64,000 nt of DNA, from assembly GCF_009728465.1 (NCBI RefSeq), contig NZ_WOCD01000003.1:1178001-1242000 (forward strand), read 5' to 3'. Position 1 is the stretch's first letter, and each line of letters opens with the position of its first letter. A program made the translations under genes and the position numbers. Below the pieces are notes generated by a model that saw nothing but the letters and a program-made list of their open reading frames with translations, was not told the DNA's origin and did not search any database. Source of the stretch: Psychrosphaera haliotis. GTDB lineage: Bacteria; Pseudomonadota; Gammaproteobacteria; Enterobacterales; Alteromonadaceae. Shown here one piece after another: positions 41,426 to 50,953 of the stretch.

Positions 41426-41944
41426 TTAACAGCCTGTTGTTGTTAATGTAACTGCTGCTGGTGTTACAACTGCTGGAGTTCCAGAGCTTGTCGCTTCTGT
41501 GTACTCTACATAACATGCTGTGTCTGAGCTGAACGCAGTATCACCATCATAAGAGCCTGCAGGGTAAATTCGAGCTTTAGAACCACCGCTGTTAACCGCC
41601 ACTTCCCAGTCAATACCTTCAGCAACATCAGTTGAAGATGCCGTTGCTTGAGTGATGTCTAGAATAGCTGCCATTGTTTCTGCCGCAGGGTAACCATAAA
41701 CCACATCAATTGCCGGGTTAGTTGTCGCACTTGATGACGCATTTGCCTTGCCTTGCACCAATGCTTTTGAATAGACAATGTTAGAGGCACTTTTTAGTGA
41801 CGCTGACAATCCCTGAACTGTTGATGCTTTGGCATCACCTTGTAAATCTAGAAACTTAGGCGAAGCGGTTACCGCTAAAATACCTAAGATAACAATTACA
41901 ATAATCAATTCGATTAACGTAAAGCCTTGTTGATTCTTTTTCAT
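41426..41944 (-). CDS. mshA: MSHA major pilin MshA
   Basis: 172 residues. Short leader MKKNQQG, then FTLIELIIVIVILGILAVTASPKFLDLQGDA, the type IVa pilin N-terminus. The C-terminal part has a Cys pair (TACYVEY and the final T-T-G-C) defining the D loop. First pilin after mshB and the best match for the major subunit by place and by the short leader. Low-complexity Ala/Ser/Thr content fits a secreted pilin. Confidence 0.9.
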   Translation of the reverse strand: MKKNQQGFTLIELIIVIVILGILAVTASPKFLDLQGDAKASTVQGLSASLKSASNIVYSKALVQGKANASSSATTNPAIDVVYGYPAAETMAAILDITQATASSTDVAEGIDWEVAVNSGGSKARIYPAGSYDGDTAFSSDTACYVEYTEATSSGTPAVVTPAAVTLTTTGC

Positions 41945-41956
41945 AGTAAATACCTA

Positions 41957-42520
41957 CTAGTTTTTGAAAACTGTGATTTGACCGTTATCGGCATTGTATT
42001 CAAAACCTTGACGATCAGCAGTTGTCGCGCCATTGTTCACATAGTTTGCTGGTACTGTGTCGCCTGACTCTAAACCTTGAGCAAGAACATACTGACACTC
42101 ATCGTTACCAGAAAAACGAACAACATAACGTTCGCCGTCATATGAGTTTGCACCGTCTGCAATTACCGTTGTTGGCGCAGACTGGAATAGGCTTTGGAAA
42201 ACAAATTCACAGCTTGTTGCTGTCATTGCTGATGCTGTCGCTTCATTGCTGTTACCCGCTGGGTAACCAGAATCAGTTACGTCAATTGCAAACCCATCAT
42301 AGTTAATGTTGGTATTGCCGCTAGGACGACCTGCTAATTCCCATTCTGCTCTTACTAGACCAACTGCACTTGCAAAACCACCAGCAACACCTTCTACTGA
42401 AGCATCACGAGCGTCGTCTGTTACATCTAATAAACGAGGTACAGCTGCTGCACCTAAAAAGCCAAGAATAATCACGACGATTACTAGCTCGATTAACGTA
42501 AAACCTTGTTGTCTTTTCAT
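41957..42520 (-). CDS. mshB: MSHA pilin MshB
   Basis: 187 residues. Leader MKRQQG, then FTLIELVIVVIILGFLGAAAVPRLLDV. It has the pilin DGFAIDVTDSGYPAG segment and a Cys pair (TSCEFVF and DECQYV). It precedes mshA by 12 bases. Which of the two is the major subunit is inferred from order in Vibrio. Confidence 0.87.
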   Translation of the reverse strand: MKRQQGFTLIELVIVVIILGFLGAAAVPRLLDVTDDARDASVEGVAGGFASAVGLVRAEWELAGRPSGNTNINYDGFAIDVTDSGYPAGNSNEATASAMTATSCEFVFQSLFQSAPTTVIADGANSYDGERYVVRFSGNDECQYVLAQGLESGDTVPANYVNNGATTADRQGFEYNADNGQITVFKN

Positions 42521-42615
42521 TTTTTAAAACCTCAGTAAAAATTTAAATTTAGTCTATATAAAAATTGGTGTTGTTAAAACATTTATCCTACTTTATCGGT
42601 AAATAAAATAGAAAA

Positions 42616-43122
42616 TTAATGATTTTGTTTCATTCGCCCCACATCTACATCATATTCAAGCACTTTTTGTTTAATGCCATCATCTTTCCAGTAGTAAAGG
42701 CACTTCGCTCGCTCTTGAACTATCTCTACCAACAAAGCCTCTTGTTGGTCGGCATTATTTTCTGCGAAATACTGCCATAGTTGTTCGCAATCTAATCCTT
42801 TTGAGCCTCTGTTTACACTTAACGGCCAACCCTTTTGATTCATGTGCACGTTAATTTCTATTGAGCGCGTTACTTCTTCATAATAATCAAGCTTTAGCTG
42901 CTTTGGTTTACCCATTGCCGCCCATTGCTGATGCATATGTGTTGCTGATTTTACAAACCGATCTGACAACAGTGACACTTTATATTCACCAACGTCGTCA
43001 AACACATCGGATAAATAACGGCTAGCGGCAAAAAACAAAACCGCTATCACCGTTAAGCCAATCAGCACTCGGAAAAACCAGTGTTCGGTTAGTGACTCTT
43101 CTTTTTTCCGAATAGGCTCCAC
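42616..43122 (-). CDS. mshF: MSHA biogenesis protein MshF
   Basis: 168 residues. One membrane helix at about 17-36 (VLIGLTVIAVLFFAASRYL), then a soluble part with KQLKLDYYEEV and GWPLSVNRGSKGLDCEQLW. Two Cys in the C-terminal half. Assigned mainly by place between mshG and mshB; molecular role unknown. A 95-base gap to mshB probably holds the pilin promoter. Confidence 0.75.
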   Translation of the reverse strand: MEPIRKKEESLTEHWFFRVLIGLTVIAVLFFAASRYLSDVFDDVGEYKVSLLSDRFVKSATHMHQQWAAMGKPKQLKLDYYEEVTRSIEINVHMNQKGWPLSVNRGSKGLDCEQLWQYFAENNADQQEALLVEIVQERAKCLYYWKDDGIKQKVLEYDVDVGRMKQNH

Positions 43123-43125
43123 TAT

Positions 43126-44343
43126 TTACCCTTTGAACGCCGACATCATGTCCCACATTGGGGTAAATATACCCAACGCTAACACACCAACCATAATTGC
43201 GACAAACCCTATAAGAATTGGCTCAATTTTGGCCGTCAAACTTTTCAAATCAAAATCTACTTCACGCTCATAATAGTCCGCAGCTTCTTTGAGCAACTCA
43301 TCTACTCGGCCCGTCTCTTCACCAACCGCAACCATTTGTAACACTAGCGGAGAAAACAGATTGCTCGTCACTGATACCCTTAGTAATGAGTCGCCTTTTT
43401 CAATATTCCTGCGCATTTCTTTAATTTGTTGTTCCATAAACTTGTTATCTACAGCTTCTGCAACTAAAGACAAACCCGAAGTCATAGGAACACCAGACTC
43501 AAGAATCATAGAAAAGCTTCGGGTGTAACGACCTAACAAACTACGCTCGATAATTGAGCCAACAAAAGGTATAGATAATTTAACTTTGTCCCACTTTAAC
43601 TTGCCTGCTACTGATTTTCTCCAGCTGTTGAATATCAATACGCCACCAATAATAAAGATAAATAACCACTGCCAATAGTTCACAAAGAAGTTTGATGTGC
43701 CAATTAGTATTTTAGTGGCCAAAGGTAAGTCTGCACCTAGCCTTGAGAACATATTTGCGAAGGTAGGAATAACCAACAAATTCAAAACAAACATCGCAAT
43801 AACAATGACAACTAATACCGTTGTTGGGTATCGCATGGCTGACTTTATTCGTTTTCTTGTTTCTTCATCGCGCTCAAAGTACTCAGCAAGTTGTAAAAAC
43901 GCGTCTTCTAAACGACCGGTATTTTCACCAACATGAACAATACTAATGGAAAGTCTTGGAAAAATTTTAGGGTGCGATGCCATGGCTGCAGACAGTGAAC
44001 GACCTCGTTCTAACTGCTGTGCAACATCATGTAACGCATTGCCCAATACTTTACTGGTAGAACTGTCAGCTAAGCCAAGAATTGCCCTAATCATAGGTAT
44101 CCCAGCTTTTGTCAGAGAGTACATTTGTCTTGAAAACACCACCAAGTGCTGCGTGGTAACGCGATCAAATAAATCTTCAAATAAGGGGGTATTTTGACCT
44201 TTATTTTCTGTAAGGGTTATCTTAGTTGGATATTCTTGACGAGCCACCAACAAATCGGCAGCCGCACCTTCGTTGTTGGCTTCAACTTGGCCTCGAATAT
44301 TTTTGCCTTTGGCATCTTTAGCTTCGTACAAGAAAAATGGCAT
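43126..44343 (-). CDS. mshG: MSHA pilus inner-membrane platform protein MshG
   Basis: 405-residue GspF/PilC family protein with two copies of the T2SSF domain and three membrane helices (about 170-195, 220-240, 375-395). Contains SRQMYSLTKAGIPMIRAI and the matching FSMILESGVPMTSGL. It couples the MshE ATPase to pilus assembly. Confidence 0.93.
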   Translation of the reverse strand: MPFFLYEAKDAKGKNIRGQVEANNEGAAADLLVARQEYPTKITLTENKGQNTPLFEDLFDRVTTQHLVVFSRQMYSLTKAGIPMIRAILGLADSSTSKVLGNALHDVAQQLERGRSLSAAMASHPKIFPRLSISIVHVGENTGRLEDAFLQLAEYFERDEETRKRIKSAMRYPTTVLVVIVIAMFVLNLLVIPTFANMFSRLGADLPLATKILIGTSNFFVNYWQWLFIFIIGGVLIFNSWRKSVAGKLKWDKVKLSIPFVGSIIERSLLGRYTRSFSMILESGVPMTSGLSLVAEAVDNKFMEQQIKEMRRNIEKGDSLLRVSVTSNLFSPLVLQMVAVGEETGRVDELLKEAADYYEREVDFDLKSLTAKIEPILIGFVAIMVGVLALGIFTPMWDMMSAFKG

Positions 44344-44357
44344 TGTCTAATCCAACC

Positions 44358-46082
44358 TTAATATGTTGCTGTGTCAGCAACCACTTCCGAAATTCTTAAT
44401 ACTTCTTTCACACTCGTTACACCTTGCTCAGCATAATCCAGTGCAGCCTGCCCTAACGTTTGATAACCAGGCAGAGCCTTAGCAGCAGCAGAAAAGGCTT
44501 CTGTATCTCCGTTTCGTAATGCTGATATCAAGTTTTCGTTCGTCATTTCTAGTAACTCATAGATACCCACTCGACCTTTGTAACCGGTGTTGTTACACGT
44601 TTGACAACCGGTACCATGACTAAATGTTGCACCACTCATGTCTTTACGAGCTATATTTGATATCCACGTTAACTCTTGCTGATCAGGTTTGTATTCCGTT
44701 TTACAGACGTCACATACCCTACGAACTAATCTCTGAGCCAGTACCGCGCGCAATGAGCTGGCCACTAAATAAGGTGCCGCTCCCATGTCAATTAAACGAA
44801 GCGCCGTTGATATAGCATCGTTGGTATGCAAGGTTGATAGAACCATATGACCGGTTAAGGCGGCTCTTAGGCCTATTTCTGCTGTTTCTTGGTCTCGAAT
44901 CTCACCCACCATAATAACGTCTGGATCTTGACGAAGTGCAGTTCTTAATACCGAAGAAAACGAAAGATTTATTTTTGTATTTATTTGTACTTGGTTTATT
45001 CGCGGTAACTGATATTCAACTGGATCTTCTACCGTAATAATTTTACTTTCTGCGTTGTTTAATTCACTTAGGCAACCATACAAAGTTGTTGTTTTACCTG
45101 AACCTGTTGGGCCTGTTACCAAAAACATTCCATTTGGACTTTTCACTAACTTGCGAACTTTCATTAAAATATGCGGAGGCATGCCGGTTGCTTCTAAGCT
45201 CAACAAGCCTGCAGACTGGTCTAACAGACGCATTACAACTGACTCACCATGCTGAATTGGCATAGTAGACACACGAACATCTATCTCGTGCCCTTTAACT
45301 TTAATGTGAAAACGACCATCTTGAGGCAAACGCTTTTCAGATATATCCAATCCTGCAACAAGTTTTAAACGAAGTACTAAGGCCGGTGCAATGTTAACTT
45401 CGTTTAATATGCTCTCTTGAAGCACACCATCAACACGAGTACGAATTCGTAAACTCTTTTTATCTGGCTCAATGTGAATATCCGACGCTCTTACTTGTAC
45501 TGCATCTTCAAACAGTGACTGCAGTAACTTAGCAACAACTGTGTCGCCTTCGTCATCGCCATCAATAGTAGCGAAGTCAAAATCGGCACTTTCTTCATAT
45601 TCAGCTTGAAGCTGATGGGCAAATTGTTCAATTTCTTTTGTTCTGCGGTATAAAGAGTCAAACGCAATAAGCAATTGGCTCTCTCTTACCGCAACAATTT
45701 CAATTGATTTATTTCCAAATTGGTTTGATAGCTGCTCAATAGCTGAAAGATCAGCTGGGTCTGACATACCAATGGTTACACTATCTTCGGTGCTATCTAG
45801 CACAAGCGCTCTCAATCTTCTTGCGTGTACCTCGGATAGCTCTGACGCTAACTTAGGATCGATTTGCATATTCGCAATATTGATAAAGCGTAAGTTAAGC
45901 TGCTGCGCTAAAAATCGTAATAGCTGTTCTTCTGATATAAAACCTGAATCAATCAGTACCGAACCTAGTTTACGACCAGTCTCTTTTTGCGCTGATAATG
46001 CCGACATAAGCTGATCAATAGTGATGATATCTTCATCTACTAAAAGGTCACCTAATCGTTTCTTTAATTTTGGAGCCGCCAT
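44358..46082 (-). CDS. mshE: MSHA pilus assembly ATPase MshE with c-di-GMP binding domain
   Basis: 574 residues. The N-terminal MshEN domain (about 8-62) has two tandem R/K-L-G-x-x-L ... L-x-x-x-L-x-x-Q motifs, the c-di-GMP binding fold first defined in MshE. The PilB-type ATPase follows: Walker A GPTGSGKT (324-331), atypical Walker B DPDVIMVGEIRD (about 386-397), His box TGHMVLSTLHTND, and a zinc site of C457, C460, C493 and C496. Pilus extension is therefore expected to depend on c-di-GMP. Confidence 0.95.
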   Translation of the reverse strand: MAAPKLKKRLGDLLVDEDIITIDQLMSALSAQKETGRKLGSVLIDSGFISEEQLLRFLAQQLNLRFINIANMQIDPKLASELSEVHARRLRALVLDSTEDSVTIGMSDPADLSAIEQLSNQFGNKSIEIVAVRESQLLIAFDSLYRRTKEIEQFAHQLQAEYEESADFDFATIDGDDEGDTVVAKLLQSLFEDAVQVRASDIHIEPDKKSLRIRTRVDGVLQESILNEVNIAPALVLRLKLVAGLDISEKRLPQDGRFHIKVKGHEIDVRVSTMPIQHGESVVMRLLDQSAGLLSLEATGMPPHILMKVRKLVKSPNGMFLVTGPTGSGKTTTLYGCLSELNNAESKIITVEDPVEYQLPRINQVQINTKINLSFSSVLRTALRQDPDVIMVGEIRDQETAEIGLRAALTGHMVLSTLHTNDAISTALRLIDMGAAPYLVASSLRAVLAQRLVRRVCDVCKTEYKPDQQELTWISNIARKDMSGATFSHGTGCQTCNNTGYKGRVGIYELLEMTNENLISALRNGDTEAFSAAAKALPGYQTLGQAALDYAEQGVTSVKEVLRISEVVADTATY

Positions 46083-46084
46083 GA

Positions 46085-47344
46085 TTACCCTTGTAAAACG
46101 TCTATTCTTTGTTGGGAAAATGTTATTGATTGAGCCGATACACCGCCAACATCTAATACTTTTTTATAACTCTGCACTGCTTGTTGTTTTTTTGCTTGGC
46201 TGTCTTGAGCAATAGCAAGGCCTAACCACCAATTTCCAATAAATGGTTCCAATCGAGTTAGCTGTAAATATGCAGCTTCCGCTTTGAAATAGTACTTAAG
46301 CTCTCGAGCTAAATTGCCTTTTAATGTATAAAATTCTTTGCTGGCACTCTCTAAGTTCACATCAAGGTAAGAAAAGGCTCCCGCTGGATTGTTGTCTTTA
46401 AAGAAGATTTTTGCTGCCGTGACTCGCCACTCTTCTATTAACGGGTATCGCTGCAAACCATCGTTAATAATGGCGACCGCTTTATTACCTTCACCGCGAC
46501 CATACCATGCGGCCGCTAAAAGATTGCGAGCTTCAACATTACTGTCAGATATCGCTAAAATTCGTGTTAATTGCTCAATAGCTTCCGTTACATAACCGCG
46601 GTCATAAGACGTTTTTGCTTTGGCTAATAGTTTCTCAACGCGTTGCTCTGGTGTTAGCTCAGAAGACGTTTTTTGAATTACGAAGGTAGCCTCTGGAGCC
46701 TTAACCGTCTCAGCTTTAACAGCTGGTTTACGAGCGACTTCAGGTTGGCGGTCTGTTTCAGGTTGGTTAGCCAATTTAGACTGGTTAGTTATTTCAGACT
46801 GGCGGGTTAATTTAGCCTGAGCGTCGACTTTAGGCAGAGCATCAAGTTCAGCCGCTGGCTCTTCTGCAGATAACTGCTTTGTTGGAGATAGCTCTGCCGT
46901 AGACTGTTGTGCTGGAGACTGCTCTACTGGAGAAGATTCAGCTGAAAGTGGTGAATCTAACAACGGAGGTTCAGGCTCTAACTCTTCTGTAAATGCAGGA
47001 TCGGGAGTTGTTAAACCTACAACCTTAGATTCTTCAGTTGGTTCTACGCTTGTTTTCTGGCTCAATAATTCTGTTTCAGGAGGCTCTACTTGGTCGATAA
47101 CGGCAACGCCATCAATGTATTTCTCTACCGGTGCTACGTTACTGGTACCATCTACCATTTTCCAACTAATTATCGCTAGTAAACATACAATAATGACCAA
47201 CAACGAGATAAGTGCTTTATTTAAAGGATTTGACGATGCTTGAGAAGTGGTTGCTCTTGGCACAGCGCTGTCCTGCAGGCTTGAAGAGTCCTGACGGTTG
47301 TCTAAATCTTTTAGCATTTTATTGATAACGCTCACTGTATCCAC
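46085..47344 (-). CDS. mshN: MSHA biogenesis TPR protein MshN
   Basis: 419 residues. Short cytoplasmic N-terminus with MLKDLDNRQ (the usual MshN start), one membrane helix (about 44-62), a Pro/Glu/Gln-rich low-complexity linker (about 75-225, with near-repeats such as NQSKLANQPE and TDRQPEVARKP) and C-terminal TPRs (about 235-415). A periplasmic assembly factor. It overlaps mshM by 13 bases. Confidence 0.87.
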   Translation of the reverse strand: MDTVSVINKMLKDLDNRQDSSSLQDSAVPRATTSQASSNPLNKALISLLVIIVCLLAIISWKMVDGTSNVAPVEKYIDGVAVIDQVEPPETELLSQKTSVEPTEESKVVGLTTPDPAFTEELEPEPPLLDSPLSAESSPVEQSPAQQSTAELSPTKQLSAEEPAAELDALPKVDAQAKLTRQSEITNQSKLANQPETDRQPEVARKPAVKAETVKAPEATFVIQKTSSELTPEQRVEKLLAKAKTSYDRGYVTEAIEQLTRILAISDSNVEARNLLAAAWYGRGEGNKAVAIINDGLQRYPLIEEWRVTAAKIFFKDNNPAGAFSYLDVNLESASKEFYTLKGNLARELKYYFKAEAAYLQLTRLEPFIGNWWLGLAIAQDSQAKKQQAVQSYKKVLDVGGVSAQSITFSQQRIDVLQG

Positions 47345-48255
47345 TCCTTTACTGTGGACATGTCCACTACTACTAAGGTTAACGCGATTGTTAAAGCCAT
47401 TAACAACAACGCGGCCACAATAGCTTTAATATTAATACCAACGGCTTCTATTGAGTCAGTATCATTGGCCGCTAACGCGATGTGCTTTTTATGTATGGCC
47501 GTTTGACCTTCCCCATAAACAAGCATTAATGCTTTATGACACATTACATTCACTAACCTTGGAATGCCCTTGCTGTACTTATGCAGCGCGGATAAGGACG
47601 CGTTATCAAATAAACCAGGATCGTTATAACCTGCTACTGACATCCTATGCAAAACATACTCTTTTAACTCTTCTTTTGACAACCCTCTAAGCTGGTAAGA
47701 AAAGGTAATTCGTTGTCTGAGCTGCCTTAAACGATGTGAGCTCAACATTTTGTCGAGTTCAGGTTGCCCAAACAGTACTACTTGAATCAGTTTACGTGAC
47801 TCAGTTTCTAAATTTGTGAATAACCGCAATGCTTCAAAGGTTTCCCAAGGTATAGTCTGAGCTTCATCTATTATGAGCACAACGCCCTTACCTTGTTGAT
47901 TAAACTCGAGCAGCTTTAACTGGATTTTTTGACTCAGTTGTTGCTGGTTTATTCGAGTTAACCCCTTAATACCCAGTTCACTGGCCAGTGCGTATCTCAT
48001 TTCTTCTGGACTTAGTGCTGGGTTTGGGATGTACGCAACTTCAAAAGCATCAGGTATTTCATTAAGTAACTTTCGGCAAAGCAAGGTTTTTCCTGTCCCT
48101 ACTTCGCCTGTTACCTTTATAAAACCTTCACCCGTTTTTAACGCTGTTAACAGAACCTGCATCGCTTCCGAATGACTCTGCAACGGCAAGTAAAAACTGG
48201 TGTTTGGAGTTAAAGAAAATGGAAGTTCTCTAAGCCCAAAGTGGTACAAGTACAT
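47332..48255 (-). CDS. mshM: MSHA biogenesis AAA ATPase MshM
   Basis: 307-residue ExeA/GspA-like ATPase. Starts MYLYHFGLRELPFSLTPN; Walker A GEVGTGKT (50-57), Walker B VVLIIDEAQ (125-133) and RLRQLRQRITFSYQL as sensor region; one C-terminal membrane helix (about 275-297). The ExeA relatives help place the secretin, which fits its position next to mshL. Confidence 0.9.
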   Translation of the reverse strand: MYLYHFGLRELPFSLTPNTSFYLPLQSHSEAMQVLLTALKTGEGFIKVTGEVGTGKTLLCRKLLNEIPDAFEVAYIPNPALSPEEMRYALASELGIKGLTRINQQQLSQKIQLKLLEFNQQGKGVVLIIDEAQTIPWETFEALRLFTNLETESRKLIQVVLFGQPELDKMLSSHRLRQLRQRITFSYQLRGLSKEELKEYVLHRMSVAGYNDPGLFDNASLSALHKYSKGIPRLVNVMCHKALMLVYGEGQTAIHKKHIALAANDTDSIEAVGINIKAIVAALLLMALTIALTLVVVDMSTVKEWIQ

Positions 48256-48257
48256 AC

Positions 48258-49937
48258 TTACTCATCACCATACCAGCGTTTTAAAATATCGGCGCTGCGT
48301 TTCATTTGCTCTTGCCAAGTACCTGTTCCTACTACTGTCGGCTTGATTAAAATAACAAGTTCTTTTTTCTTTTCAGTATCTTGCTTAGACTTAAATAAAT
48401 TACCTAGAATTGGAATGCTACCTAAAAACGGAACCTTAGACTCACCATTAGATGTCATTGTTTGCATTAAGCCACCAATAACCACAATCTCACCGCTTTT
48501 CGCACGAATAACCGTATCCGACTCACGAATATTGCTTTGCGCTAATGGCAGTACATATTGCTCTTCGTTTAACGTAACTACTTTTTGTTGCTCATCAATT
48601 TCGGTAACCGACGGATGAACATGCAAAATGACTTCACCTTGCTCACTAATTTGTGGAGTAACATCTAATGCAATACCAGAGAAAAACGGCTCTAGGTTAA
48701 TTTCAGGCGTGCTTGACGTTGCTGTGCCAGTTACGGTTGTATTTGAAACATCAGTAACAAAGTACTCATCAGTACCCGCTTTTAGAACCGCCTTTTGATT
48801 GTTAGTCGCAGTAACACGTGGTGACGACAGAACCTGAACATTACCCTGAGTTTTTAGTAAGTTAACAACACCAGAAAAATCAGTATTATTGAAGCTTAAG
48901 CTAGTTAATCCGCCTAATGCTGCACTTAATTCATTACCAAAACTTCCAGCCGTTGAGTTAAAGGTAAAGTTAGTTCCACCATTGTTGGCCATTACATTTT
49001 GCCAATTAATGCCTTGCTGATAATCGTCATCTAGCGCAACTTCAACAATCTTTGCTTCTAAAATTACTTGGCGAGTTAAGCTTTGCTCTGAACGCTTAAC
49101 AAAGTCTTTTACCGCTTGAATATCTGACGTTAAGCCTCGCACAGTAATTAGTCCAGACTGCGGGCTAACCACTACATTGGCAATAGATTCATCCGTAGAA
49201 CGCATGATCATTTTTAACGTATCTTCTAACTCGCTCCAAAAATCACTTTCAGAACTGGTTTGAATATTAGAACCGTTACCTTGACCCATACTTGATGAGT
49301 TACCAAAGCCATTTTGGCCATTCTGTTGGTTTCCGAAACTGCCTTGTTGATTGCCAAAGCTATTACTATTGTTACTACTGTTACTATTTCCGTTTTGCCC
49401 GTTTTGTTGAACGATGCCACCGGAGTTGATGTTAGTTGATGTCATACCAAAACGTTTAAGCATCAAATAATTAAGCGCTATTGTTTCCGTTTTAATAGTG
49501 GCTGGGTAAACCTGAATTACCTTACCTCTAAATTGAATATCTAACGGATAAAGGCTAGAAAGAACCTCAACAACCTCATGAATAGTAACGTCTTTTAAGT
49601 CTAGACTAATACTGCCCTGTGCATTTGGATGAAACGCGACGCTATATGGTGAGTCAGCCACTAACCCCTGTAAAAAAGGTTTTACTGGCACGCCATTCGC
49701 TGCAACGTTAAATCGGTCTTCAATCGCTCCAACATCAATTGGCGCTGACGTTGGCATCATTAAATCAGCACTTACCGAGTCAGGAATAGCAAGACTTGCT
49801 TGTTCATTAACTGTGTCTGGCTTTTCATTAAAAACTTGATGTACTTCATCTGATTTTTGCGGATTGCCCGTTAAGCTACAACCAGCAAGTACTGCCGTCG
49901 CTAAACAAGAGGCTAACAAAGGTTTAATTTGATTCAT
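48258..49937 (-). CDS. mshL: MSHA pilus secretin MshL
   Basis: About 559 residues from the ATG at 49937. Lipoprotein signal with lipobox A-V-L-A-G-C, an N-terminal STN-like domain (VTIHEVVEVLSSLYPLDIQF), a Gln/Asn/Gly/Ser-rich linker (about 185-240 with repeats of FGNQQ), N-domain and the C-terminal secretin domain (LSSPRVTATNNQKAVLKAG, VVIGGLMQ, VPFLGSIPILGNLF). It forms the outer-membrane pore for the pilus. In-frame ATGs at 49949 and 49955 are alternatives that overlap mshK; the chosen one lies one base after the mshK stop. Confidence 0.92.
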   Translation of the reverse strand: MNQIKPLLASCLATAVLAGCSLTGNPQKSDEVHQVFNEKPDTVNEQASLAIPDSVSADLMMPTSAPIDVGAIEDRFNVAANGVPVKPFLQGLVADSPYSVAFHPNAQGSISLDLKDVTIHEVVEVLSSLYPLDIQFRGKVIQVYPATIKTETIALNYLMLKRFGMTSTNINSGGIVQQNGQNGNSNSSNNSNSFGNQQGSFGNQQNGQNGFGNSSSMGQGNGSNIQTSSESDFWSELEDTLKMIMRSTDESIANVVVSPQSGLITVRGLTSDIQAVKDFVKRSEQSLTRQVILEAKIVEVALDDDYQQGINWQNVMANNGGTNFTFNSTAGSFGNELSAALGGLTSLSFNNTDFSGVVNLLKTQGNVQVLSSPRVTATNNQKAVLKAGTDEYFVTDVSNTTVTGTATSSTPEINLEPFFSGIALDVTPQISEQGEVILHVHPSVTEIDEQQKVVTLNEEQYVLPLAQSNIRESDTVIRAKSGEIVVIGGLMQTMTSNGESKVPFLGSIPILGNLFKSKQDTEKKKELVILIKPTVVGTGTWQEQMKRSADILKRWYGDE

Positions 49938-49938
49938 T

Positions 49939-50271
49939 TTACTTTTCATATACATATAGTCTTTTTTGAGAGCCTGACTTCAGCAGAACAATATTATTAT
50001 TATTTATTTGGCTAATTTTAAATCCGTTTACAACATCACCTAATTGGTGAAGCTGACCGGACATAATCGCCATTTTGGTGCCTTTTTTGTTTACTATTCC
50101 CTGCAACGAAAGGTTTTCGTTTGAAGTGGCTGGCATAGCACCGTTGTCTGGTAGGTTTAAATTGATCTTTGGTAACGTTGGATCATGAATTTTATCGGCC
50201 AATATTGGCATTGAAGCGAGAATAAAACACAGTCCAACAATTAGAGATGATGGCTTAAAGTCTAATAACAT
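49939..50271 (-). CDS. mshK: MSHA biogenesis protein MshK
   Basis: 110 residues. Signal or anchor (about 8-25), DPTLPKIN motif, then a small beta domain LQGIVNKKGTKMAIMSGQLHQ with GDVVNGFKISQI. The fold is like PilP/GspC homology regions that bind the secretin. It overlaps mshJ by 17 bases. Confidence 0.85.
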   Translation of the reverse strand: MLLDFKPSSLIVGLCFILASMPILADKIHDPTLPKINLNLPDNGAMPATSNENLSLQGIVNKKGTKMAIMSGQLHQLGDVVNGFKISQINNNNIVLLKSGSQKRLYVYEK

Positions 50272-50911
50272 TTTTGCTGTCTCCTATTGTCACTAACGTT
50301 AATGTTAATTGAGCTTTAGGATGCTCGCTCACTTCATATTTTAAATCTTCAACTGAAAACTGTTTGTTTCTAGCCACAATCGTTTTTACAAAATTCATCA
50401 ATGGGAAGTACTCACCATCAACAATCAATTCAAACTCATGACTGTATAACTCTGGCAACTCCACTTCTTCACCTTCAGGAGTCTCTCCCTCAATGAGTTC
50501 AGGTGGTTGAGCTGAAAGTCCCGTTACTCGTATTTGGCGTTCAGTTTCTAGTAATCGTGTTAACTCTCTAACCATTTGCTCTGGCGCGACATATTCTGCC
50601 ATTACACTGGTAAGTTTAGATTCAACTTCCTTTAACTGAGACTTAACTTGATTAATTTCTTGTTTGAGCAATTCATTAGGGTCTTTGCGCAAAGCAACTT
50701 GTATATCGCTGATTTGGTCACGCACCATGCTAACTTGCTTTTCAATTTTTGCTTGAGACTTAGTCAACTTAGATTGTTCTAATAACGCTGGTTTAATTGC
50801 TAAGAAAAAGAAACCATAAGTTACTAAGAAAACTATCGCTGCCGCGACAATAACTTTTTCTCGCTGCGTTAATGCAATGAACTTCTCATTCCATGTGCTC
50901 CATTGACTCAT
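50255..50911 (-). CDS. mshJ: MSHA biogenesis protein MshJ (PilO-like)
   Basis: 218 residues. One membrane helix (about 20-38), a long coiled coil (about 45-110, LTKSQAKIEKQVSMVRDQI) and a C-terminal ferredoxin-like domain (HEFELIVDGEYFPLMNFVKTI). This is the PilO/GspM arrangement of the alignment subcomplex. Confidence 0.88.
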   Translation of the reverse strand: MSQWSTWNEKFIALTQREKVIVAAAIVFLVTYGFFFLAIKPALLEQSKLTKSQAKIEKQVSMVRDQISDIQVALRKDPNELLKQEINQVKSQLKEVESKLTSVMAEYVAPEQMVRELTRLLETERQIRVTGLSAQPPELIEGETPEGEEVELPELYSHEFELIVDGEYFPLMNFVKTIVARNKQFSVEDLKYEVSEHPKAQLTLTLVTIGDSKNVIRL

Positions 50912-50953
50912 AACCCAACCTCCTGAGTTACTACATTCGACGTAGTAGCCGCT

